A DNA stretch of 64,000 nt from Penium margaritaceum (lineage: Eukaryota > Streptophyta > Zygnematophyceae > Desmidiales > Peniaceae). The DNA is taken from the NCBI GenBank assembly GCA_023375785.1, contig SZWC01006948.1:1-64000 (forward strand), in the 5' to 3' direction. A model generated the notes under the pieces. That model made no database searches, was not told where the DNA came from, and saw only the letters and a list, made by a program, of their open reading frames with translations. Positions 1-11,525 of this stretch are shown here, piece after piece. Both the position numbers and the translations under genes were made by a program. The stretch's first letter is position 1. The number at the start of each line of letters is the position of its first letter.

Positions 1-1070
1 ACAAATACCTTCAATATGTAGTGGCACAATGTGGCCTCAATGCACAGTGACCAACCAAAGTATGCATATGTCACTAACCATGACGAACAAATTTCACGTA
101 TGTGGTCAATGTTGAAAATGCATAACATGAGTCACAAATGGTCAGAGGGGAAAACAATGGATTTGGGACACTAGTTATCAACTAGCAAGTACAAGGACCT
201 TCAACAAGCAGTGGCACGGTATGGCTAGCGTGCACAGTGACCAACCAAAGGATGCATACGTCCCTGACTACGACCGAATAAGTCCACTATGTGTGGTCAA
301 CATTGACAACTCATAACGCCAGTCCCAAATGGTCAGAGGGAGAGACAATGGTTTGGGAAGCATACGTATTGACTAGAAAGGACAAAGAACTTCAATACGT
401 AGTGGCACGGTCTGGCTAACATGCACAACAAACAATCAAACTTGGCATATGTCACTGATCATGACCACAGAAACTCAACATGGGTGGTCAACGCTGACCA
501 ACCATAACACGAGTCACAAACGGTAAGAAGAGGAAACAATGCTATGAGAATATCGGTTCTCAACTACCAAGTACAGTGACCTTCAGTCAGTAGTAGCACG
601 GTGTGCCTACCATGCACAATGACCGACCAAAGTAGGCATATGTACTGCCTTTGACCAGAGAAGTCCGCTGTGTGTGGTCAACGTTGACAACTCATAATAC
701 GAGTCACAAATGGTCAGAGGGGGNCTACCATGCACAATGACCGACCAAAGTAGGCATATGTACTGCCTTTGACCAGAGAAATCCGCGGTGTATGGTCAAC
801 GTTGACAACTCATAATACGAGTCACAAATGGTCAGAGGGGGGAAACAATGGTTTGGGAATACTTCGTATCGACTAGCAAGTACACAGGCCTTCGATAAGT
901 GGTGGCACGGTATGGCTACCATGTTCAATGACAAACCAAAATATTGTTGTATCATTGAATAACATAAAAAGAGTTTCACTGTGTCTTGTCAACTTTCCTT
1001 CTGACGGCTGGTCAGTCGCAGCAATGGTTGAGAGGTTATTAAAGCTCAATGTTGCAAAATTCAAATATTA
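1..1070 (+). repeat. 190-bp satellite array, first block
   Basis: The block opens in the last bases of a B monomer. It then runs C (21-210), D (211-401), E (402-592) and A (from 593), each about 190 bp and starting at the shared GTGGCAC/GTAGCAC motif. From about 895 the last monomer is strongly diverged but still aligns with D-type sequence, for example GTCTTGTCAAC in place of GTGGTCAAC, until it meets the SINE-like module. The stretch 607-841 contains a probable false duplication around the N at 724. No gene is seen. Confidence 0.93.
607..841. other. Single-N contig join with the same 117 bp on both sides
   Basis: Bases 607-723 and 725-841 are the same 117-bp stretch of A monomer, differing at only a few bases, and are separated by a single N at 724. 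The related copy near 19,652 has this stretch once. I infer an overlap between contigs that was not merged, so one copy should be discounted. Confidence 0.8.
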
Positions 1071-1532
1071 GTCAGCGTCAATTGTTTATGAATAAACTGA
1101 AAGTGTTATTGTTCATACTTTTTAAAACTACCCTATAATCTTAAACCCCCTTCCTTTATGCCCTTTACCCATATAAACCCTTATAATGTCATTTGGACAA
1201 CATATGAACACCATGTGAGTTCGCTTTGTACTTATAGAGTTAGATTCTGGAGCGATAGGTCCTGGGTTTGAATCCTCATATGCGCAATATAGAATAGGCT
1301 TGCGACCTGGGGGGGGGGGGGCGGCCGTGTTGTGCTACCTCAACTCTACCTTCAAGCCTAAGCCGTGGGGGGGGGGGTAGGGGGGAGGGGTGTCATAATG
1401 CGGTCGCAAATCTGTCCTCCAGGTCGTCCACGGAACATCCCTCTAGGGGGGTGGGAGGGAGTATTCCAGTGAAGGCACATACGCGTAACAAATAAACAAA
1501 AACCGACCTCGTGTCAAATGGAGAAACCTTTT
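1071..1532 (+). repeat. tRNA-like SINE-type module, long form (copy 1)
   Basis: This is non-satellite sequence of about 460 bp set between a diverged D-like monomer and a diverged monomer beginning GTGGAACGG. Its middle carries a B box, GGTTTGAATCC at 1,265-1,275, with a degraded A box 44 nt upstream. After the tRNA-like part come a 13-G run (1,309-1,321), an 11-G run (1,367-1,377) and further G clusters. The 5' part ends in TGAACACCATGTGAG just before the tRNA-like start. It has no long coding frame. I infer a tRNA-derived SINE relic or similar Pol III unit; the family is not recognised. Confidence 0.62.
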
Positions 1533-4500
1533 GCTATTTGTTGAATAGCAAGTGCAAATACTTTCAACAAGTAGTGGAACGGTGTGGCTACCATGTACAA
1601 TGACCAACCAGATTAGGCATGTGCCACTTACCATGACGAAATAATCTTACTATGTGTGGCTAACGTTGACAACCCATACTATGGGCCACAAATTGTCAGA
1701 GGGGGAAACAATGGGTTGGGAACACCAAGTATCACATAGCAAGCACAAGGGGCTTCAATACCAAACAACCAAACTAGGCATATGTCACTGATCATGACCA
1801 CATAATTTCAATATGGGTGGTCAACGTTGACCAACCATAACACGAGTCACAAACGGGCAGGACAGTAAACAATGCTATGGGAATATCAGTTCTCAACTAC
1901 CAAGTGCAACGACCTTCATTCAGTAGTAGCACGGCGTGGCTACCATGTACAATGACCGACCAATGTAGGCATATGCACTACCTTTGACCAAAGAAATCCG
2001 CTGTGTTTGGTCAACGTTGACAACTCATAACATGAGTCACAAATGGTCAGAAGGCTAAAAAATGGTTTGGGAACACCAAGTATCACATAGCAAGCACAAG
2101 GGGCTTCAATACATTGTGGCACGGTGTGGAGACCATGCATGATGACCAACCAAAGTAGGCATATGTCACTGATCATAACCAAGTAATGTCACTAAGTGTG
2201 GTAAACTTTGACAACTCACAACACAAGTCACAAATGGTCAGGGTGGAAGGTAATGGCTTGTGAATACTAGTTATCTACTAGCAAGTAGAAGTACCTTCAA
2301 TATGTAGTGGCACGACATGGCTTTAATGCACAGTGACCAACCAAAGTATGCACATGTCACTAACCATGACAAACAAATTTCACTTCATGTGGTCAACGTT
2401 GAAAACACATAACACAAGTCACAAATGGTCAGAGGGGAAAAGAATGGATTGGGAAGCCTATGTATTGGCTAGAAAGGACAAAGAACTTCAATACGTAGTG
2501 GCACGGTGTGGCTAATACGCACACCAAATTCAAACTAGGCATATGTCACTGATCATGACCAGAGAATTCCAATATGGGTGGTCAACGTTGACCAACCATA
2601 GCACGAGTCACAAACAGTCAGGATAGGAATGATGCTATGAGAATATAAGTTCTCAACTACCAAGTACAATGACCGTCAGTCAGTAGTAGCGCAATGTGGC
2701 TACCATGCACAATGATCGACCAAAGTAGGCATATTTACTACACTTGACCAAAGAAATCCGCTGTGTGTGGTCCACGTTGACAGCTCATAATACCAGTTAC
2801 AAATGGTCAGAGGGGGAAACAATGGGTTTGGAACACCGCGTATCACTTAGCAAGCACAAGGGGCTTCAATACGTTGTGGCACGGTGTGGAGACCATGCAC
2901 GATGACAAACCAAAGTAGGCATATGTCAGTGACCATGACCAAATAATGTCAGTAAGTGTGTGAAACGTTGACAACTCACAACACGAGTCACAAATGGTCA
3001 GGGTGGAAGGTAATGGTTTGTGAATACTAGTTATCTACTCGCAAGTACAAATACTTTCAACATGTAGTGGCACAATGTGGCTTCAATGCACAGTGACCAA
3101 CCAAATTATGCATATGTCACTAACCATGACGAACAAACTTCACTTAATGTGGTCAACGTTGAAAACGCATAACACGAGTCACAAATGGAAAGAGGGGAAA
3201 ACAATGGATTGGGAAGCCTATGTATTGGCTAGAAAGGACAAAAAACTTCAATGCGTAGTGGCACGGTGTGGCTTATATGCACACCAAACAATCAAACTAG
3301 GCATATGTCACTGATCATGACCAGAGAATTTCAATAGGGGTGGTCAACGTTGACGAACGATACCACGAGTCACAAACGGCCAGGATAGGAAACCATGCTA
3401 TCAGAATATCAGTTCTCAACAACCAAGTACAATGACCTTCAGTCAGTAGTAGCGCGGTGTGGCTACCATGCACCATGACTGACCAAAGTAGGCATGTTTA
3501 CTTCCTTTGACCAAAGAAATCCGCTGTGTGTGGTCCACGTTGACAACTCATAATACGAGTCCCAAATGGTTAGAGGGAGATAACATTGTTTGGGAAGCCC
3601 ATGTATTGACTAGAAAGGACAAAGAACTTCAATATGTAGTGGCACGGTGTGGTTAATATGCACACCAAACAACCAATCTAGGCACATGTCACTGACCATG
3701 ACCACATAATTTCAATATGGGTGGTCAACGTTGACCAACCATAACATGAGTCACAAACGGCCAGGACAGGAGACAATGCTATTGGAATATCGGTTCTCAA
3801 ATACCAAGTACAACGACCTTCAGTCAGTAGTAGCATGGTGTGGCTACCATGCACAATGACCGACCAAAGTAGGCATATTTACTGCCTTTGACCAAAGAAA
3901 TCCACTGTGTGTGTTCCACGTTGACAACTAATAATGCGAGTCACAAATGGTCAGAGGGGGAAACAATGGTTTGGGAACACCACATATCACATAGCAAGCA
4001 CAAGGGGCTACAATACGTTGTGGCACGGTGTGGGGACCATGCACGATGACCAACCAAAGTAGGAATATGTCACTGACCATAACCAAACAATGTCACTAAG
4101 TGTGGTAAACTTTGACAACTCACAACACGAGTCACAAGTGGTCATGATGGAAGGTAATGGTTTGTGAATACTAGTTATCTACTAGCAAGTACAAGTACCT
4201 TCAATATGTAGTGGCACAATGTGGCTTCAATGCACAGTAACCAGCCAAAGTATGCAAATGTCACTAACCATGATGAACAAATTGCAATTCATGTGGTCAA
4301 CGTTGAAAACGCATGACACGATTCACAAATGGTCATAGGGGAAGACAATGGATTGGCAAGCCTATGTATTGGCTGGAAAGGACAAAGAACTTCAATACCT
4401 AGTGGCACGGCGTGGCTAATATACAAAGTAGGCATATGTCACTGATCATGACCAGAGAATTTCAATATGGGTGGTCAACGTTGACCAACCATAACACGAG

Positions 4501-5629
4501 TCACAAACGGTCAGGAGAGGAAACGATGATATGAGAATACCGGTTCTCAACTACCAAGTACAATGACCTTCAGTCAGTAGTAGCGCGGTGTGGCTACCAT
4601 GCACATTGACCGACCAAAGTAGGCATATTTACTGCCTTTGACCAAAGAAATCCGGTGTGTGTGGTCCACGTGGACAACTCGTAATACGAGTCACAAATGA
4701 TCAGAGGGCGAAACAATGGTTTGGGAACAGCACGTATCACATAGCAAGCACAAGGGGCTTCAATACGTTGTGGCACGGTGTAGGGACCATGCACGGTGAC
4801 CAACCAAAGTAGGCATTTCTCACTGACCATGACCAAATAATGCCACTGAGTGTGGTAAACTTTGACAACTCACAACACGAGTCATAAATGGTCAGGGTGG
4901 AAGGTAATGGTTTGTGAATACTAGTTATCTACTAGCAAGTACAAATACCTTCAATATGTAGTGGCACAATGTGGCTTCAATGCACAGTGACCACCCAGAG
5001 TATGCATATGTCACTGACCGTGACGAAAGAATTTCACTTCATGTGGTCAACGTTGAAAACGCATAACACGAGTCACAAATGGTCACGGGGGAAAACAATG
5101 GGTTGGGAACACTATTTATCAACTAGGAAGTACAAGGACCTTCAACAAGCAGTGGCACGGTATGGCTAGCGTGCACAGTGACCAACCAAAGGATGCGTAC
5201 GTCACTGACTACGACCGAATAAGTCTACTGTGTGTGGTCAACGTTGACAACTCATATCCCGAGACACAAATGGTCAGGGGGAGGGACAATGGTTTAGGAA
5301 GCCTATGTATTGACTAGAAAGGACAAAGAAATTCAGTACGTAGTGGCACGGTGTGGCTAACATGCACACCAAACAACCAAACTAGGTATATGTCACTGAT
5401 CATGACGACACAATTTCAATATGGGTGATCAACGTTGACCAACAATAACACGAGTAACAAACAGTCAGGAGAGGAGACAATGCTATGGGAATATTGGTTC
5501 TCAACTACCAAGTACAACGACCTTCAGTCAGTAGTAGCACAGTGTGGCTACCATGCACAATGACCGACCAAAGTAGGCATATGTACTGCCTTTGACCAAA
5601 GAAATCCGCCGTGTGTGGTCAACGTTGAC
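1533..5629 (+). repeat. Satellite block, mostly four-monomer HOR
   Basis: A diverged monomer starting GTGGAACGG follows the SINE-like module. Near 1,761 an A monomer end is joined straight into the middle of an E monomer, which skips B, C and D. After that the pattern is E-A-B-C/D, where C/D begins as C and ends as D. A further A/D fusion lies near 3,565. From 4,963 the five-monomer order A-B-C-D-E returns. No gene is seen. Confidence 0.92.
2307..3066 (+). repeat. Reference four-monomer HOR unit (C/D-E-A-B), 760 bp
   Basis: The monomers are C/D at 2,307-2,497, E at 2,498-2,685, A at 2,686-2,875 and B at 2,876-3,066 (191, 188, 190 and 191 bp). The first half of C/D matches C (GTGGCACGACATGGC, then GTTGAAAACACATAAC). 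Its second half matches D (GGGAAGCCTATGTATTGGCT). The next unit starts at 3,067 in the same phase. I infer that this form arose from the five-monomer form by unequal exchange between C and D. Confidence 0.88.
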
Positions 5630-6006
5630 GTCAACTGTTTATGAATAAACTGAAATTGTTATCATTCATAATTTTGAAAACTACCCTATAATCTTACACC
5701 CCCTTGTTTTGTGCCCTATACCCATAGGAACCCTTATAATGTCATTTTCACAACATATGAACACCATGTGAGTTGGCTTAGTGCTTATAGAGTTAGGTTC
5801 TGGAGCGATAGGTTCTAGGTTTGAATCCTCGTACGCACAATATAGAACAGGGGGGGTAGGGGGGTATCATCATGCGGTCGCAAATCTGTCCTCCAGGTCG
5901 TCCACGGAACATCCCTATAGGGGGGTGGGAGGGAGTATTCTAGTGAAGGCACGTACACGTAACAAATATATAAAAACCAACCTGGTGTCAAAGGGAGAAA
6001 CCTTTT
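5630..6006 (+). repeat. tRNA-like SINE-type module, short form (copy 2)
   Basis: An A monomer stops at GTCAACGTTGAC and the module starts at once with GTCAACTGTTTATGAATAAA. The A box TGGCTTAGTGC is at 5,774-5,784 and the B box GGTTTGAATCC at 5,818-5,828. These are 44 nt apart, the normal A-to-B spacing in tRNA genes, and each matches its consensus at 10 of 11 positions. The first G-rich segment between the two long G runs of the long form is missing. The right edge is near GAGAAACCTTTT, after which satellite sequence resumes. Confidence 0.68.
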
Positions 6007-8812
6007 GCTATTTATTGAATAGCAAGTGCAAATACTTTCAACAAGTAGTGGAACCGTGTGGATACCATGTACAATGACCAACAAGATTAGGCATGTGCCA
6101 CTTACCATGACCAAATAATTTTACTATGTTTGGTTAATGTTGACAACCCAAACTATGGGCCACGAATTGACAGATGGGGAAACAATGGGTTGGGAACACT
6201 GAGTATCACATAGCAAACACAAGGGGCTTCAATACGTTGTGGCACGGTGTGGAGACCATGCACGATGACCAACCAAAGTAGGCATATGTCACTGACCATG
6301 ACCGAAGAATGTCACTATGTGTGGTAATCATTGACAACTCACAACACAAGTCACAAATGGTCAGGGTGAAGGGTACTGGTTTGTGAATACTAGTTATCTA
6401 CTACCAAGTACAAATACCTTCAATATGTAGTGGCACAATGTGGCTTCAATGCACAGTGACCAACCAAGGTATGCATATGTCACTAACCACAACGAACAAA
6501 TTTTACTTCATGTGGTCAACGTTTAAAACACATAACACGAGTCACAAATGGTCAGAGGGGAAAACAATGGACTGGGAAGCCTATGTATTGGCTAGAAAGG
6601 ACATAGAACTTCAATACGTAGTGGCACGGTGTGGCTAATATGCACACCAAGCAATCAAACTAGGCATATGTCACAGATCATGACCAGAAAATTTCAATAT
6701 GGGTGGTCAACGTTGACCAACCATAACACAGGTCACAAACGGTCAGGAGAGGAAACAATGATATGAGAGTATTGGTTCTCAATTACCAAGTACAATGACC
6801 TTCAGTCAGCAGTAGCACGGTGTGGCTACCATGCACAACGACCGACCAAAGTACGCATATGTACTGCCTTTGACCAAAGAAATCCGCTGTGTGTGGTCCA
6901 CGTTGACAACTCATAATACGAGTAACAAATGGTCAGAGGGGTGACAATGGTTTGGGAACACCACAAATCACATAGCAAGCACAAGGGGCTTCAACATGTT
7001 GTTGCACGGTGTGGAGACCATGCACGATGACCAACCAAAGTAGGCATATGTCACTGACCATGATCAAATGATATCAATAAGTGTGGTAAACATTGACAAC
7101 TCACAACACGAGTCACAAATGGTCAGGGTGGAAGGTAATGGTTTCTGAATACTTGTTATCTACTAGCAAGTATAAATACCTTCAAAATGTAGTGGCACTA
7201 TGTGGCTTCAAAGCACAGTGACCAAATAAAGTATGCATATTTCATTGAACATGACAAAAGAATTTCACTTCATGTGATCAACGTTGAAAACGAATAACAC
7301 GAGTCACAAATGGTCAAAGGGGAAAGCAATGGGTTGGGAACGCTAGTTATCAGCTAGGAATTACAGAGATCTTCAACAAGCAGTGGCACGGTATGGCTAG
7401 CCTGCACACTGACCAACCAAAAGATGCATACGTCACTGACCACGACCGAAGAAGTCCACTATGTGTGGTCAACATTGACAACTCATAACACGAGTCACAA
7501 ATGGTCAGAGGGAGAGACAATGGTTTGGGAAGCCTATGTATTGACTAGAAAGGACAAAGAACTTCAATACGTAGTCGCATGGTGTGGCTAATATGCACAC
7601 CAAACAACCAAACTAGGCATATGTCACTGATCATGACCACGGAATTGAAATATGGGTAGTCAAAGTTGACCAACCATAACACGAGTCACAAACGGTCAGG
7701 ACAGGAAACAATGCTATGGGAATATTGGTTCTCAACTACCAAGTACAACGACCTTCAGTTAGTAGTAGTAGGGTCTGGCTACCATGTACAATGACCGACC
7801 AAAGTAGGCATATGCACTGCCTTTGACCAAAGAAATCCGCTGTGTGTGGTCAACGTTGACACCTCATAATACGAGTAACAAATGGTCGGAGGGGGAAACA
7901 GTGGTTTGGGAACACCAAGTATCACATAGCAAGCACAGGGGGCTTCAATACGTTGTGGCATGATGTGGAGACCATGCACGATGACCAACCAAAGTAGGCA
8001 TACATCACTGACCATGACCAAAAAATATCACTAAGTGTGGTAAACTTTGACAACTCACAACACGAGTCACAAATGGTCAGGGTGGAAGGTAATGTTTTGT
8101 GAATACTAGTTATTTACTAGCAAGTACATATACCTTCAATATGCAATGGCACAACGTGTCTTCAATAAACAGTGACCAACCAAAGTATGCATATGTCACT
8201 GAACATGACGAAATAATTTCACTTCATGTGGTCAACGTTGAAAATGCATAACACGAGTCACAAATGGTCAGAGGGAAAAACAATGGGTTGGGAACGCTAG
8301 TTATCAACTAGGAAGTACAAAGACCTTCAACAAGCTGTGGCACGGTATGGCTAGCGTGCACAGTGACAGACCAAAGGATGCATACGTCACTGATTACGAC
8401 CGAATAAGACTTATGTGTGGTCAACATTGACAACTCATAACACGAGTCACAAATGGTCACAGGGAGAGACAATGGGTTGGGAAGCCTATGTATTGACTAG
8501 AAAGGACAAAGAACTTCAATACATAGTGACACAGGGTGGCTAATATGCACACCAAACAACCAAACTAGGCATATGTCACTGATCATGACGACACAATTTC
8601 AATATGGGTGGTCAACGTTGACCAACAATAAGACGAGTCACAAACGGTCGGGACAGGAAACAATGCTATGGGAATATTGGTTCTCAACTACCAAGTACAA
8701 CGACCTTCAGTAAGTAGAGGCACAGTGTGGCTACCATGCACAATGACCGACCAAAGTAGGCATATGTACTGCCTTTGACCAAAGAAATCCGCTGTGTGTG
8801 GTCAACGTTGAC
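6007..8812 (+). repeat. Satellite block inside the nested duplication
   Basis: The order is a diverged GTGGAAC monomer fused to an A end, then B, C/D, E, A, B, C, D, E, A, B, C, D, E and a partial A that ends at the next SINE-like module. Variants private to this block, such as CTAGCCTGCACACTG near 7,396 and CGTGTCTTCAATAAACAG near 8,155, mark its related copies at 10.4, 11.15, 26.0 and 26.76 kb. No gene is seen. Confidence 0.92.
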
Positions 8813-9191
8813 GTCAACTGTTTATGAATTAACTGAAATTGTTATCATTCATACTTTTGAAAACTACCCTATAATCTTACACCCCCTTGTTTTGTGCCCT
8901 ATACCCATAGGAACCCTTATTATGTCATTTGGACAACATATGAACACCATGTGAGTTGGCTTAGTGCTTTTAGAGTTAGGTTCTGGAGCGATAGGTTCTA
9001 GGTTTGAATCCTTGTACTCGCAATATAGAACAGGGGGGGGGTAGGGGGTTGTCATCATGCGGTCGCAAATCTGTCCTCCAGGTCGTCAACGGAACATCCA
9101 TATAGGGGGGTGGGAGGGAGTATTCTAGTGAAGGCACGTACACGTAACAAATATAGAAAAACCGACCTGGTGTCAAAGGGAGAAACCTTTT
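8813..9191 (+). repeat. tRNA-like SINE-type module, short form (copy 3)
   Basis: The left junction is the same as in copy 2 (GTTGAC joined to GTCAACTG). The A box TGGCTTAGTGC is at 8,957-8,967 and the B box GGTTTGAATCC at 9,001-9,011, 44 nt apart. A run of nine Gs follows the tRNA-like part. Satellite sequence resumes after GAGAAACCTTTT. Confidence 0.68.
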
Positions 9192-11525
9192 GCTATTTGT
9201 TGAATAGCAAGTGCAAATACTTTCAACAAGTAGTGGAACTGTGTGGATACCATGTACAATGACCAACCAGATTAGGCATGTGCCACTTACCATCACCAAA
9301 TAATTTTACTATGTTTGGTTAATGTTGACAACCCAAACTATGGGCCACGAATTGACAGATGGGGAAACAATGGGTTGGGAACACCGAGTATCGCATAGCA
9401 AACACAAGGGGCTTCAATACGTTGTGGCACGGTGTGGAGACCATGCACGATGACCAACCAAAGTAGGCATATGTCACTGACCATGACCGAAGAATGTCAC
9501 TATGTGTGGTAAACGTTGACAACTCACAACACAAGTCACAAATGGTCAGGGTGGAAGGTAATGGTTTGTGAATACTAGTTATCTACTACCAAGTACAAAT
9601 ACCTTCAATATGTAGTGGCACAATGTGGCTTCAATGCACAGTGACCAACCAAAGTATGCATATGTCACTAACCACGACGAACAAATTTTACTTCATGTGG
9701 TCAACGTTGAAAACACATAACACGAGTCACAAATGATCAGAGGGGACAACAATGGACTGGTAAGCCTATGTATTGACTAGAAAGGACATAGAACTTCAAT
9801 ACGTAGTGGCACGGTGTGGCTAATATGCACACCAAGCAATCAAACTAGGCATATGTCACAGATCATGACCAGAAAATTTCAATATGGGTGGTCAACGTTG
9901 ACCAACCATAACACAGGTCACAAACGGTCAGGAGAGGAAACAATGCTATGAGAATATTGGTTCTCAATTACCAAGTACAACGACCTTCAGTCAGCAGTAG
10001 CACGGTGTGGCTACCATGCACAACGACCGACCAAAGTACGCATATGTACTGCCTTTGACCAAAGAAATCCGCTGTGTGTGGTCCACGTTGACAACTCATA
10101 ATACGAGTAACAAATGGTCAGAGGGAAAAACAATGGGTTGGGAACGCTAGTTATCAACTAGGAAGTACAAATACCTTCAATATGTAGTGGCACAATGTGG
10201 CTTCAAAGCATTGTGACCAACTAAAGTATGCATATTTCATTGAACATGACAAAAGAATTTCACTTCATGTGATCAACGTTGAAAACGAATGACACGAGTC
10301 ACAAATGGTCAAAGGGGAAAGCAATGGGTTGGGAACGCTAGTTATCAACTAGGAAGTACAGATATCTTCAACAAGCAGTGGCACGGTATGGCTAGCCTGC
10401 ACACTGACCAACCAAAGGATGCATACGTCACTGACCACGACCGAAGAAGTCCACTATGTGTGGTCAACATTGACAACTCATAACACGAGTCACAAATGGT
10501 CAGAGGGAGAGACAATGGTTTGAGAAGCCTATGTATTGACTAGAAAGGACAACGAACTTCAATACGTAGTCGCATGGTGTGGCTAATATGCACACCAAAC
10601 AACCAAAGTAGGCATATGTCACTGGTCATGACCACAGAATTGAAATATGGGTGGTCAACGTTGACCAACCATAACACGAGTCACAAACGGTCAGGACAAG
10701 AAACAATGCTATGGGAATATCAGTTCTCAACTACCAAGTACAACGACCTTCATTCAGTAGTAGTACGGTCTGGCTACCATGTACAATGACCGACCAAAGT
10801 AGGCATATGCACTGTCTTTGATCAAAAAAATCCGCTGTGTGTGGTCAACGTTGACACGTCATAATACGAGTAACAAATGGTCGGAGGGGGAAACAGTGGT
10901 TTGGGAACACCAAGCATCACATAGGAAGCACAAGGGGCTTCAATACGTTGTGGCATGGTGTGGAGACCATGCACGATGACCAACCAATGTAGGCATACGT
11001 CACTGACCATGACCAAAAAATGTCACCAAGTGTGGTAAACTTTGACAACTCACAACACGAGTCACAAATGGTCAATGTGGAAGGTAATGTTTTGTGAGTA
11101 TTAGTTATTTACTAGCAAGTACATATACCTTCAATATGCAATGGCACAACGTGTCTTCAATAAACAGTGACCAACCAAAGTATGCATATGTCACTGAACA
11201 TGACGAAAGAATTTCACTTCATGTGGTCAACGTTGAAAATGCATAACACGAGTCACAAATGGTCAGAGGGAAAAACAATGGGTTGGGAACGCTAGTTATC
11301 AACTAGGAAGTACAAATACCTTCAACAAGCTGTGGTACGGTATGGCTAGCGTGCACAGTGACAGACGAAAGGATGCATACGTCACTGACTACGACCGAAT
11401 AAGACTTATGTGTGGTCAACATTGACAACTCATAACACGAGTCACAAATGGTCACAGGGAGAGACAATGGTTTGGGAAGCCTATGTATTGACTAGAAAGG
11501 ACAAAGAACTTGAATACGTAGTGGC
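8813..11525 (+). repeat. Second unit of the nested 3.2-kb tandem duplication
   Basis: It repeats 5,630 onward at an offset of about 3,183 bp. After about 10,125 the offset drops to about 2,995. The difference of about 190 bp is one monomer, lost where an A monomer is spliced into a C end and then a B end (10,124-10,190). The match to the first unit fades near 11,525. Confidence 0.78.

Larger units (their letters stand above)
5630..8812 (+). repeat. First unit of a nested 3.2-kb tandem duplication
   Basis: This stretch runs from the left edge of one short-form SINE-like module to the left edge of the next, which is 3,183 bp. It contains the module, a diverged GTGGAAC monomer, and then mixed four- and five-monomer HOR units. 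The same order follows immediately at 8,813. The right-hand copy of the larger duplication carries the same arrangement at 24,238-27,418, so this duplication is the older of the two. Confidence 0.82.

Noticed and set aside
2333-2515. Recurrent forward frames of 60-80 codons across C or E monomers.
   Set aside because: They appear and vanish with single-base variants of the repeat. No domain is seen and the reading phase carries no information.
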